Below the pieces are notes generated by a model. That model worked only from the letters and a program-made list of their open reading frames with translations. It made no database searches and was not told the DNA's origin. DNA of 11,516 bases from Prevotellaceae bacterium (GTDB taxonomy: Bacteria > Bacteroidota > Bacteroidia > Bacteroidales > UBA932), in assembly GCA_031268055.1 (NCBI GenBank), contig JAIRXY010000126.1, positions 1 through 11,516 on the forward strand. Reading direction: 5' to 3'. Positions 5,608-11,516 of this stretch are shown here, one piece after another (the first letter of the stretch is position 1; each line of letters begins with the position of its first letter). The translations under genes and the position numbers were made by a program.

Positions 5608-6854
5608 CTTTTTGCCGTCTTTTTTTTGCAGCCCAGCAGGGTGAGCAGCAGCAGCGCGGCAAGAACGTCATAGACAAGCATGTAAACATTGGTGGTTTCG
5701 TCGGCTTGGCGAAGCATGTTGAGGCTGCCGGCCAGCGGGTTGTCGCCAAATGCCGCTACCGGCGGAATATCATCGTAGCTCCACTTGCCCACCACCGTGC
5801 CGCGGTACAGCAGCATCAGCCCCAAATTTGAGCGCACCATCGACTTGAGCGTGGTTTCGTCGGCGCTGCAAAAGTCGAAGTTGAGCATGTTATCGCTGCA
5901 AAATTCGCTTGCGTAGCCCTGAGTCGACGAGGTGAGACCCCAGAACGTGTAGCCCTTGCTCTTGGCAAAGGAGGCAACATTTCTGCTCTGCTCCCAATCC
6001 GTCAGGTCTAACTTCTCCAGCTTAGGCGCTACCAGCAGGAAAGCGTACTCTGCCTCCAACACCTCATCCGTAATATCGCCATTCTGGTAGTGGGTAATGG
6101 AAAAGTTGTGCACCGGCGGCGTGTAGCCTTTCTTCACCAGCTTCGACTTGCTGTCAACAAAAACCCACGTGCTATCCTCCCACGGAAAATCGGTCTCGGA
6201 AAATTCCTGCTCTTTGCCATCCTTGGCGTAGACAAGCGTCGTGCTGTACTCGTCGTGCGGCGCGCCCTCCGGCGTGGACATTGCCGTTGGGAGGTGCTGC
6301 CCCACGTGGTACGGCATGAAATCGAGCGGCGGAAGGTGCTTGTAGTAGCTCCACGACAGGATAAATGCGCTGACAAAAAACACTAAAACGTATAGCCACT
6401 CCTGCGCTGCTCCCACAAAGTTGCGGTACTTGCCGCGGGCGCTAAAAATGATGAGCGTAGGCACAAAGAGAACGAGGTTTTTGAAAAACGTTTGCCAGTT
6501 GGTCAGCTTTATGGCATCGCCAAAGCAGCCGCAATCCGACACGGGGTTGAAGATTGCCAGAATGAACGTGAGCGCGGTAAAGAACGACATGAACAGCATA
6601 AGCGCCCACGAGGCCACTTTCATGCGTATGCCCATGATGAGGCACAGCCCGATAGCCAGCTCGGCGGCATTTTGCAGCACGCCGATTTGCAGCGCAAAAG
6701 GCTCCAGAAAGCTCAGGCCGAAAGCCTCGAAGTAGTCAACAATTTTGTAGGTTGAGCCAAGCGGGTCGATGGCTTTTACGTACCCCGAAAATACGAATAC
6801 CAGCCCTACCAGCAGGCGGCAAATGGTAATTCCTGTGCGAGCAACTCTGTTCAT
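5604..6854 (-). CDS. DoxX/MauE-like membrane protein with C-terminal thioredoxin-like domain (BT_3928-like)
   Basis: The N-terminal third is a four- to five-helix membrane domain: about 9-28, 57-76, 82-102, 124-139 and 152-170. It carries DCGCFGD (107-113) just after helix three, a cysteine motif of the DoxX/MauE branch linked to quinone or disulfide redox chemistry. A soluble region (about 171-385) follows; 265-360 looks like a thioredoxin-type fold (AEYAFLLVAPKLEKL, TFWGLTSS, GLMLLYRGTVVGKWS) but lacks a CXXC pair, with single cysteines at 319 and 329. A final helix (about 390-408) ends in a basic tail. The design matches what I remember of the Bacteroides BT_3928 family, whose role is not established. 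Start at 6854 opens straight into the first helix. It lies 219 bp after the patatin gene; no clear promoter box is seen in that gap, so read-through from the patatin gene is possible. Confidence 0.82.
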   Translation of the reverse strand: MNRVARTGITICRLLVGLVFVFSGYVKAIDPLGSTYKIVDYFEAFGLSFLEPFALQIGVLQNAAELAIGLCLIMGIRMKVASWALMLFMSFFTALTFILAIFNPVSDCGCFGDAIKLTNWQTFFKNLVLFVPTLIIFSARGKYRNFVGAAQEWLYVLVFFVSAFILSWSYYKHLPPLDFMPYHVGQHLPTAMSTPEGAPHDEYSTTLVYAKDGKEQEFSETDFPWEDSTWVFVDSKSKLVKKGYTPPVHNFSITHYQNGDITDEVLEAEYAFLLVAPKLEKLDLTDWEQSRNVASFAKSKGYTFWGLTSSTQGYASEFCSDNMLNFDFCSADETTLKSMVRSNLGLMLLYRGTVVGKWSYDDIPPVAAFGDNPLAGSLNMLRQADETTNVYMLVYDVLAALLLLTLLGCKKKTAKR

Positions 6855-6884
6855 AATATTTCAAAAGATTGATGGTTTTGTTTG

Positions 6885-6957
6885 CACACCAGCGCTGGTG
6901 TGGGGTATGCGCCAACGCTACCGGTGCGAGGTGCGTACCAAGCGCTATTGAGCGCTT
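6885..6957. repeat. Two strong palindromes sharing an AGCGCT core upstream of the DoxX-like gene
   Basis: CACACCAGCGCTGGTGTG (6885-6902) is a perfect 18-bp palindrome. AAGCGCT (6940-6946) pairs with AGCGCTT (6951-6957) around a 4-base loop. Both lie 30-105 bp upstream of the DoxX-like ATG, in its likely leader. They could be a regulator site, RNA structure or transcript-end signals. Confidence 0.75.
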
Positions 6958-7034
6958 TACTCAGGCTGCTAATTTAGCTATAAGAATTTAATTGGCAATA
7001 AAAATTTTGTTAATTTTTTCTTTTGGCGAGCAAC

Positions 7035-7050
7035 AAAAAGCAGTATGCTT
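7035..7050 (-). terminator. Candidate terminator after the patatin-barrel gene
   Basis: AAGCA (7038-7042) pairs with TGCTT (7046-7050) around a 3-base loop. On the minus strand the hairpin runs into TTTTTG. It lies about 25 bp after the stop at 7074. The stem is short, so termination may be partial. Confidence 0.35.
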
Positions 7051-7073
7051 GACAGGCGGTTGCTTGGGGTTGC

Positions 7074-9446
7074 TTAGAACGCTCTTTTGTTGTGTAGGTT
7101 GTAGCCAAAGGCGACTAAGAAGTAGACCCGCTGGTTTGACTTATCGTAGTACGTGCCCGATAGCGTGAAAGCGCCTATCGGCGTGTTGACAATTAACGAC
7201 ACAGCGCCCATGAAGCTGCTGCTCCTCAGGTTTTTTTCGTACCTCACGTTTTCCTGAATGTTCTCCTTACTGAGACGTGTAAACGGCTGGAAAACATATC
7301 CCTCAACCCTCAGGCCTATCCTATCGGAGAAGGTAAAGGAGGGAATAAGTCCGGCGGCAAGGTAGCTCGCCGCCCTGAAATTTTCGAGGAAGAAGCCCTG
7401 CATGTTGTACATCGGGTTAAAGCCGGGCAGCAAGAACAGCGTGGAGTAGTAGTCGCTAAAGAGCACTTTCTGCGACAGCGCCCCCTCTAGGTAGTACCCC
7501 AGCGACAGGTACTTTATGGGCTTGAAAAAAGCCTTGTGCGTAACCTTCAGCGACCAAAAATCGCGGGTGCCCAGGCGCTTTCTTTTTTCCACTATCGTAG
7601 AATCCTCCGCCGCCGCCACCGCTGTTGTGCCAAACGTGTGGTACTCGTAGCCGTTCACGTAGTTAAGCTTAGCGCTGGTCAGCACGCCCGAAGTTTCAAA
7701 CGCTTTGCGGTTGAGGGAGTTGTGCTCAACGGCGAGGTGTCCCTCCGTGAAGCGAAACGTCAGGCGCTCCGGTATGTCCTTCGACTGAAAATTTTGCCGC
7801 GTGTAGTAGTTCGTGTTGTACGTTCCCAGCGACCCGCCTACCTTAAGGCTGCTGTTCAGCAGAAAAGGTATCCCCACGTTGAGCTGCCCAAAGGATTCCG
7901 CATCCTGAATGAAGTCGGGCTTGGTGTCGCTGAAAATGTTGTCGGGGTTGCTGGTGTAGTAGTCGTTTCTGTTGTTGGTGTACATCAGCTCGCCAAAGAT
8001 GGGAAGACCTATAGGCTTGATGGTGTAGTCAAAGCGTCCCATAACTTTTTGCGAATTGTACACGTTTCCGAAGTAGATGTCGAACGCGGCGCGCAGCGAA
8101 AAAAGGGAGTAGTAGCCGTATTCCCCGCCAAAATATCCAAGGTTTGAAAAGTTCGAGAAGCACCCGCCAAGGCTTACCTTTACGTTTGGCGCGGGAGAGA
8201 TGCGCAGGTGGAGGTTGTAGGCGCTGTCGGCCGGATTGTAAGTGGCCGTTGGGAAAAATGTAGACACCCCGCCGTCGGAAACAACGCCAAAGTAGCGACG
8301 CTTTACCTCCTTGAGCGGAGTAGCGCCGTGGCGCTTATCCCGCATGGCGTCGCTGACGTAGGCCTTCAGGTTGGCATTTCCCCCCTCCACGGTCACGCTT
8401 TTGAATTGCAGCGTTGGCATCTTGCTCCGAAATTCCTCTCGCTTCAGGCGAATTTCTTCCGCCGCGACCTGCCGCTGCACGTGCTCCTTGATGCGGGGCA
8501 TGTTTGCCAAGGTAGCGTCGTAGCCTATTTTTGTCAGCTTGCTAAGCTGGCTAAAATCCATGAGGCCAACGTTGAGCGAATCGATGTCGATGAGCAAGCC
8601 CTTTTGCGACGATATATCGTAGCTGGTAGGGCGCGAGGTGAGGCTCGTGATGTGCGAAAAAACATCGTCCTCGGAGGGGCGCTCGTAGTTGTTGGTGCAC
8701 TTGACCCCGATGATAAAGTCGGGCGAGAACTCCTGCGTTGCCACGTCCACGGGAAAGTTGTTGATAATGCCGCCGTCAAAGAGCATTACGCTATCAACCA
8801 TAGCCGGCTTGAACAGCCCGGGAAAACTCATGGAGGCGCGCACCACCGTACCCAAATCGCCGCCGCTGGGCACGTAGGCGCGCTTGTCGTAGGCGTTGTA
8901 GGAGAGCGCGCGAAAGGGAACCATCAAGCTATCAAAGCGCCTGCCTGCCGCGGCGTTTGCCTCCGAAAAGAGCTGCATAAAGGCAAAGTCCATCTGGTAG
9001 GGCGAAACATAGTTGGTAGGAAGAATAAACTTTGCGCGAAGCTGCCTGTCAACGAGGAAGTTTAGCCCAAAAAGCTTGGCGCTGGGGTCTAACTTCTTAA
9101 AAAAGTAGCTGCCCTCCGAGTCGTAGAGGCCGGTTGACCATTTTGTAAAATCCTCGGAAAGGAAGTACGCCGTAATCTCGTCTATGGTGTAGCCTGCGGC
9201 GTACATGCCGCCTACGATAGCGCCAATGGAAGTTCCGGCAATAGCGTCAATGGGAACCTGATTTTCCTCCAGCGCCTTGATAACGCCAAGGTGCACCAAG
9301 CCCTTTGCCCCTCCGCCGCTGAGCACCAGCGCCACCCGCTGCGCTGCCGCTGAGCCGACAAAAAGAAGCCCTCCTAAAAGCCAGCAAGAGGCAAGCAATA
9401 TATGTTTAGCGGTGGACAATCTGTAATTAATTTTGTATCTTTGCAT
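7074..9446 (-). CDS. Patatin-like phospholipase with POTRA-like domain and outer-membrane beta-barrel
   Basis: Outer-membrane lipase resembling the PlpD/type Vd secretion design. A signal peptide covers about 1-35 (HILLASCWLLGGLLFVGSAAA). The patatin domain spans about 37-310 and has every catalytic element: oxyanion loop SGGGAKG (43-49), nucleophile elbow GTSIG (71-75, Ser73) and the Asp of DGG (Asp224). A basic linker (320-342) leads to a POTRA-like segment (about 347-418) and then a barrel of alternating aromatic-rich strands to residue 790, ending ...KRAF with the terminal Phe expected of BAM substrates. 790 residues is usual for Bacteroidota members of this family. Family members cleave phospholipids; whether the lipase stays periplasmic or is surface-exposed is not known here. 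Several promoter-like boxes lie in the 190 bp upstream. The start at 9446 is the only ATG near the signal peptide. Confidence 0.92.
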   Translation of the reverse strand: MQRYKINYRLSTAKHILLASCWLLGGLLFVGSAAAQRVALVLSGGGAKGLVHLGVIKALEENQVPIDAIAGTSIGAIVGGMYAAGYTIDEITAYFLSEDFTKWSTGLYDSEGSYFFKKLDPSAKLFGLNFLVDRQLRAKFILPTNYVSPYQMDFAFMQLFSEANAAAGRRFDSLMVPFRALSYNAYDKRAYVPSGGDLGTVVRASMSFPGLFKPAMVDSVMLFDGGIINNFPVDVATQEFSPDFIIGVKCTNNYERPSEDDVFSHITSLTSRPTSYDISSQKGLLIDIDSLNVGLMDFSQLSKLTKIGYDATLANMPRIKEHVQRQVAAEEIRLKREEFRSKMPTLQFKSVTVEGGNANLKAYVSDAMRDKRHGATPLKEVKRRYFGVVSDGGVSTFFPTATYNPADSAYNLHLRISPAPNVKVSLGGCFSNFSNLGYFGGEYGYYSLFSLRAAFDIYFGNVYNSQKVMGRFDYTIKPIGLPIFGELMYTNNRNDYYTSNPDNIFSDTKPDFIQDAESFGQLNVGIPFLLNSSLKVGGSLGTYNTNYYTRQNFQSKDIPERLTFRFTEGHLAVEHNSLNRKAFETSGVLTSAKLNYVNGYEYHTFGTTAVAAAEDSTIVEKRKRLGTRDFWSLKVTHKAFFKPIKYLSLGYYLEGALSQKVLFSDYYSTLFLLPGFNPMYNMQGFFLENFRAASYLAAGLIPSFTFSDRIGLRVEGYVFQPFTRLSKENIQENVRYEKNLRSSSFMGAVSLIVNTPIGAFTLSGTYYDKSNQRVYFLVAFGYNLHNKRAF
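9436..9443 (+). promoter_or_regulatory. Plus-strand -7-like box overlapping the start of the patatin gene
   Basis: TTTTG is followed by TATCTTTG and CA on the plus strand, a full TAnnTTTG match. It lies within the first codons of the minus-strand patatin gene and points towards the cyclophilin gene about 390 bp away. No clear -33 box is seen. It could drive a long leader, an antisense RNA, or nothing. Confidence 0.35.
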
Positions 9447-9539
9447 CCGGCAAGCGCAATTGTTGCGGTTACGTCAATCTCAACCTCATAGTAGCGTTGA
9501 CAAAGCTACCAGCTTTTTGCGCTTCCCGAATAGGAGCTA

Positions 9540-9568
9540 CAAAAGTAGGGCAAAACTTTGGAATCAAA
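9540..9568 (-). promoter_or_regulatory. Putative promoter of the patatin-barrel gene
   Basis: On the minus strand TTTG (9568-9565) is followed after 17 bp by TACTTTTG (9547-9540), a -33/-7 pair with a slightly short spacer. This would give a leader of about 90 bases. A TAGCTTTG box closer to the gene (9508-9501) has no -33 partner. Confidence 0.4.
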
Positions 9569-9626
9569 AATAGCTTTCGCGCTTGATTGTGTTAAAAGAG
9601 TAAGTGTCGGTTTTATTTTGATGCTG

Positions 9627-9634
9627 CAAAGATA
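9627..9634 (-). promoter_or_regulatory. Alternative -7 box upstream of the patatin-barrel gene
   Basis: The minus strand reads TATCTTTG followed by CAGC, an exact TAnnTTTG match with the favoured downstream CA. A TTTG lies 25 bp upstream of it, a long spacer. It would give a leader of about 175 bases. Confidence 0.35.
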
Positions 9635-9832
9635 GCGTAGCTTGGCGCTTTGTGGTTGGCAAATTCTGCCAAATCACCTCCAACACCCGACGAAGAACAG
9701 ATTTTGCACGATGATTGTGTTGAAGCCACGCAGCGCAAGCGCAAGCCGAAATGCGCGTATTAGGATTCGCTGCAAAGCGACAATTTGGAGTGTACCATAA
9801 TTATTAAACAACTTATACATAATGCATTACGT

Positions 9833-10657
9833 ATGAAAACAAAAAATATTATCTTGGCTGTTTTTCTGATTGCGGCTATGAACTTTATTACATTTTGTCA
9901 AACTAAAAACACGAAATCAGTGGAAAAAATTGTCCTCATCGAAACTACCCTCGGCAGCATCAAGGTTAAGCTGTACAACGAAACGCCGCAGCACCGCGAC
10001 AACTTCCTCAAGCTGGCCGAGGAAGGTTTTTACGACAGCCTCATCTTTCACCGCGTTATCAAAGGATTCATGGTGCAGGCCGGCGACCCGGCAAGCCGCA
10101 ACCCGCAGCCCGACCAGCGCTACGGCGCAGGAGGCCCGGGCTACACCATTCCGGCAGAGATAAACCCCGCGCAGCTTATCCACAAAAAGGGAGCGCTATC
10201 GGCAGCGCGCACCGGCGATCAGGTAAACCCGGAAAAGCGCTCCTCCGGGTCGCAATTTTACATCGTGCAGGGACGCGTGGCCAGCGACCCCGAGCTTGAG
10301 CAGACGGAAGTAAGCATAGGCCAGCAGCCGCTGCAAAGCATGTTTAGCCAAATGCTTGCCGAGGAAATACAAAAGCTGCAAGCGCAAGGCCTGCCCATCA
10401 ATCAGGATTCGCTGGTGAACGACGTGCGCCAAAAGATACTTGCACGCTGGGAGAGCATGGAGAAGTTCAAGTACACGCCCGAGCAGCGCGAAATCTACAA
10501 AACAGCCGGCGGAACGCCGTTTTTGGACGGCGCCTACACCGTATTTGGCGAGGTGGTGGAGGGTTTGGACGTGGTGGACAAAATAGCCGACGTAGAAACC
10601 CAACCCGGCGACCGCCCCACAAGCGATGTGCTTATCGTCAAAATGACGGTGGAGTAA
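9833..10657 (+). CDS. Exported cyclophilin-type peptidyl-prolyl cis-trans isomerase with internal insertion
   Basis: Speeds proline isomerisation during protein folding, probably in the periplasm. I choose the ATG at 9833 (274 aa), where a short basic n-region (MKTKN) and hydrophobic core begin; an ATG at 9785 would add 16 residues that spoil the signal peptide. Cys22 in FITFCQTKN may be a lipid-anchor site, although Phe before the Cys is unusual. Cyclophilin motifs are FHRVIKGFMVQAGD (72-85, with the catalytic Arg, Phe and Gln), SGSQFYIVQG (138-147) and TPFLDGAYTVFGEV (228-241). The Trp and His of human cyclophilin A near the active site are not kept. Between the last two motifs lies an insertion of about 80 residues (148-226), rich in Gln, Glu and Leu and probably helical; I recall such insertions from Bacteroidota relatives. 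Stand-alone plus-strand gene closed by a strong terminator. Confidence 0.93.
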   Translation: MKTKNIILAVFLIAAMNFITFCQTKNTKSVEKIVLIETTLGSIKVKLYNETPQHRDNFLKLAEEGFYDSLIFHRVIKGFMVQAGDPASRNPQPDQRYGAGGPGYTIPAEINPAQLIHKKGALSAARTGDQVNPEKRSSGSQFYIVQGRVASDPELEQTEVSIGQQPLQSMFSQMLAEEIQKLQAQGLPINQDSLVNDVRQKILARWESMEKFKYTPEQREIYKTAGGTPFLDGAYTVFGEVVEGLDVVDKIADVETQPGDRPTSDVLIVKMTVE

Positions 10658-10691
10658 GGAGGAGGTAGTTTAGCAATTTTGGCGTTAAAGC

Positions 10692-10727
10692 AAGCAGCGG
10701 TAATTCATTTTTTTACCGCTGCTTTTT
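10692..10727 (+). terminator. Strong rho-independent terminator of the cyclophilin gene
   Basis: AAGCAGCGGTAA (10692-10703) pairs perfectly over 12 bp with TTACCGCTGCTT (10713-10724) around a 9-base loop and is followed by TTT and an AT-rich stretch. It starts 34 bp after the stop codon. The other strand also ends in a T-rich loop but has no run of T after the stem. Confidence 0.9.
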
Positions 10728-10732
10728 ATATT

Positions 10733-10881
10733 TGTAGAGACTCGGCATTGCCATGCTTCCCATTCTTTCATTGTTCAACAGAAATATTTCGGGGCTTCGC
10801 TACTTCGGTGATGGTTGGGACATTCTCCGTAAACCCGACGTTGCACGTCGGGCTACCAAGATGCAACCCGTTCGCGGGTTG
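10733..10881. repeat. Palindromic intergenic repeat element with twin GC-rich hairpins
   Basis: Two perfect 7-bp stems stand side by side: CCCGACG (10834-10840)/CGTCGGG (10846-10852) with loop TTGCA, and CAACCCG (10864-10870)/CGGGTTG (10875-10881) with loop TTCG, 11 bp apart. The stretch before them starts with TGTAGAGACTCGGCAT (10733-10748), which shares the pattern TGTAGAGA....GCAT with 5513-5528. The look is that of a dispersed REP-like element. No reading frame is credible here. Confidence 0.65.
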
Positions 10882-10922
10882 TCAGCCAGCATGAATAATG
10901 CGGACAAATGGTGGCGCAAGCC

Positions 10923-10939
10923 AATTCAAAATTCAAAAT
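10923..10939. repeat. AATTCAAAATTCAAAAT repeat, same 7-bp word as near the sigma gene
   Basis: Two units of the TTCAAAA word seen at 2328-2358 occur here, 8.5 kb away, in another intergenic region. This points to a dispersed family in the genome. Confidence 0.75.
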
Positions 10940-11048
10940 CCTCCTGCTTTTGGTTGTAAATCAGACGGATAGGCGCAGCAGGGCGCAGGGCACAGCAGCG
11001 TATGACGACTCCTGCGCCAGGGCAGAGCTTTGATGGGAAAGAATAAAA

Positions 11049-11079
11049 TTGCAGGTATTCGATAAAAAATGTACCTTTG
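11049..11079 (+). promoter_or_regulatory. Putative promoter of the methyltransferase gene
   Basis: TTG at 11049-11051 is followed after 20 bp by TACCTTTG at 11072-11079, a good match in both boxes and spacing to the Bacteroidota -33/-7 promoter. It is about 70 bp before the ATG at 11151. Confidence 0.6.
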
Positions 11080-11150
11080 GGGAAATTTATTTTGCGATAA
11101 AAACGACACACGGCATACGCCTTAACAACATCTTTGACTATACTTGACAC

Positions 11151-11516
11151 ATGGCCTACCAGACACCAACAAAGGATTTATTTTCTACCGAAGCTAAAGC
11201 TGAGCAGGATTACACGGCCACCTTTGCGGACAACATGAAAATGCCAATTCACAAGTGGTATAGGTATACAGCAGGTTTTTCGGCTTCGTGGGTTAGCAAG
11301 CTGATAAGAGAAGAACAAAAAAATGGGCGAACAAGAATCATTGACCCCTTTGCAGGGTCGGGAACCGTTTTGCTGGAAAGCGAGTTTCTGAAAGCTGCCT
11401 CGTACGGTGTTGAAGCTCACCCGTACATTTACCGCATTGCAAAAGCAAAGCTTAGCTGGGATTTTCCGGCAGACAAATTTAAGAAGGAAGCGCTTGCTCT
11501 CCTCCGGCAGGCCAAA
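11151..11516 (+). CDS. N-terminal part of a SAM-dependent DNA methyltransferase (partial, runs off right edge)
   Basis: Open frame of 122 codons reaching the edge without a stop. The clear mark is IIDPFAGSGTVLLES (63-77), a DPFxGSGT motif I that binds S-adenosylmethionine in N6-adenine and N4-cytosine DNA methyltransferases. Before it, PIHKWYRYTAGFSASWVSKL (32-51) resembles the substrate-facing segment that precedes motif I in permuted (beta-type) enzymes; after it, GVEAHPYIYRIAKAKL (87-102) fits motif II with the acidic residue that holds the SAM ribose. The catalytic DPPY/SPPY motif would lie beyond the window, so base specificity is unknown. The start at 11151 follows a good promoter, and the gene appears to be the first of its transcript. 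It looks lower in GC than the cyclophilin gene. It may belong to a restriction-modification or other defence locus, or be an orphan. Confidence 0.82.
   Translation, partial: MAYQTPTKDLFSTEAKAEQDYTATFADNMKMPIHKWYRYTAGFSASWVSKLIREEQKNGRTRIIDPFAGSGTVLLESEFLKAASYGVEAHPYIYRIAKAKLSWDFPADKFKKEALALLRQAK

Larger units (their letters stand above)
9447..9832. other. Divergent intergenic region between the patatin and cyclophilin genes
   Basis: No credible gene is seen. The stretch holds three minus-strand and one plus-strand TAnnTTTG-type boxes and a small hairpin CGCAA/TTGCG near 9455-9470. No clear promoter box lies close to the cyclophilin start on the plus strand, so its promoter is unresolved. Confidence 0.5.
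10882..11150. other. Non-coding approach to the methyltransferase gene
   Basis: No credible gene is seen. Besides the 7-bp repeat (10923-10939) there is an 8-bp inverted repeat GGCGCAGG (10982-10989)/CCTGCGCC (11011-11018) with a 21-base loop, then the promoter at 11049-11079 and a leader of about 65 bases. Confidence 0.55.

Noticed and set aside
7536..9065. Long plus-strand open frames (7536-8147 and 8208-9065) opposite the patatin-barrel gene
   Set aside because: They lie fully within the minus-strand gene, which has every catalytic motif; the frames are low-complexity products of biased codons and show no recognisable domain.
10679..10959. Plus-strand frames of about 70 codons (10679-10894, 10753-10959)
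   Set aside because: They run through the terminator and the palindromic repeat element and have no recognisable protein features.
10926..11150. Minus-strand frame of 74 codons before the methyltransferase gene
   Set aside because: It covers the methyltransferase promoter and the 7-bp repeat, has no family features and starts at a non-ATG codon.

Overview
The window looks like a chromosomal piece of a Bacteroidota genome, most likely order Bacteroidales. Three things point there: promoter-like boxes of the TAnnTTTG type with no Shine-Dalgarno sequences, a FecI/FecR regulatory pair with an STN-domain partner, and families typical of the phylum (a DoxX-type membrane protein with a thioredoxin-like tail, a patatin fused to an outer-membrane barrel, a cyclophilin with a large insertion). 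The genus cannot be told from the sequence. All calls come from reading the sequence by eye; no database search was run.

Layout. From 1 to 2929 a minus-strand operon reads ECF sigma factor, FecR-like anti-sigma factor, then a long frame that leaves the left edge. That frame encodes a signal peptide, an STN domain, a linker, a second signal-peptide-like segment and the start of a 16-residue GVQxAGVxN repeat domain. The sigma gene is bracketed by a perfect 15-bp inverted repeat, and AT-rich 7-bp tandem repeats fill the fecI-fecR gap. From 3298 to 5156 (minus) an LpxH-like metallophosphoesterase and a GT-B glycosyltransferase overlap by 4 bp and have a good promoter candidate, suggesting an envelope glycolipid function. 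From 5604 to 9446 (minus) lie a DoxX/MauE-like membrane protein and a patatin-barrel protein. From 9833 to 10657 (plus) is an exported cyclophilin closed by a strong terminator. A repeat-filled gap of about 490 bp follows, and at 11151 a new plus-strand gene begins: the N-terminal part of an amino-DNA methyltransferase, cut by the right edge.

How the parts work together. The left operon is a cell-surface signalling module: an STN domain normally senses or contacts a TonB-linked signal, FecR carries it across the inner membrane, and the sigma factor changes transcription. Here no TonB receptor is seen and the third gene joins STN to a repeat-type surface protein. Most of the rest is envelope biology: lipid or glycan modification, an outer-membrane lipase, and periplasmic folding. 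The methyltransferase has a lower-GC look and sits behind repeats, so it may open an accessory island such as a restriction-modification or defence locus; the evidence stops at the edge. I did not find a clearly new system fully inside the window. The strongest leads are the STN/second-signal-peptide fusion, the repeats around the sigma gene, and the methyltransferase edge.
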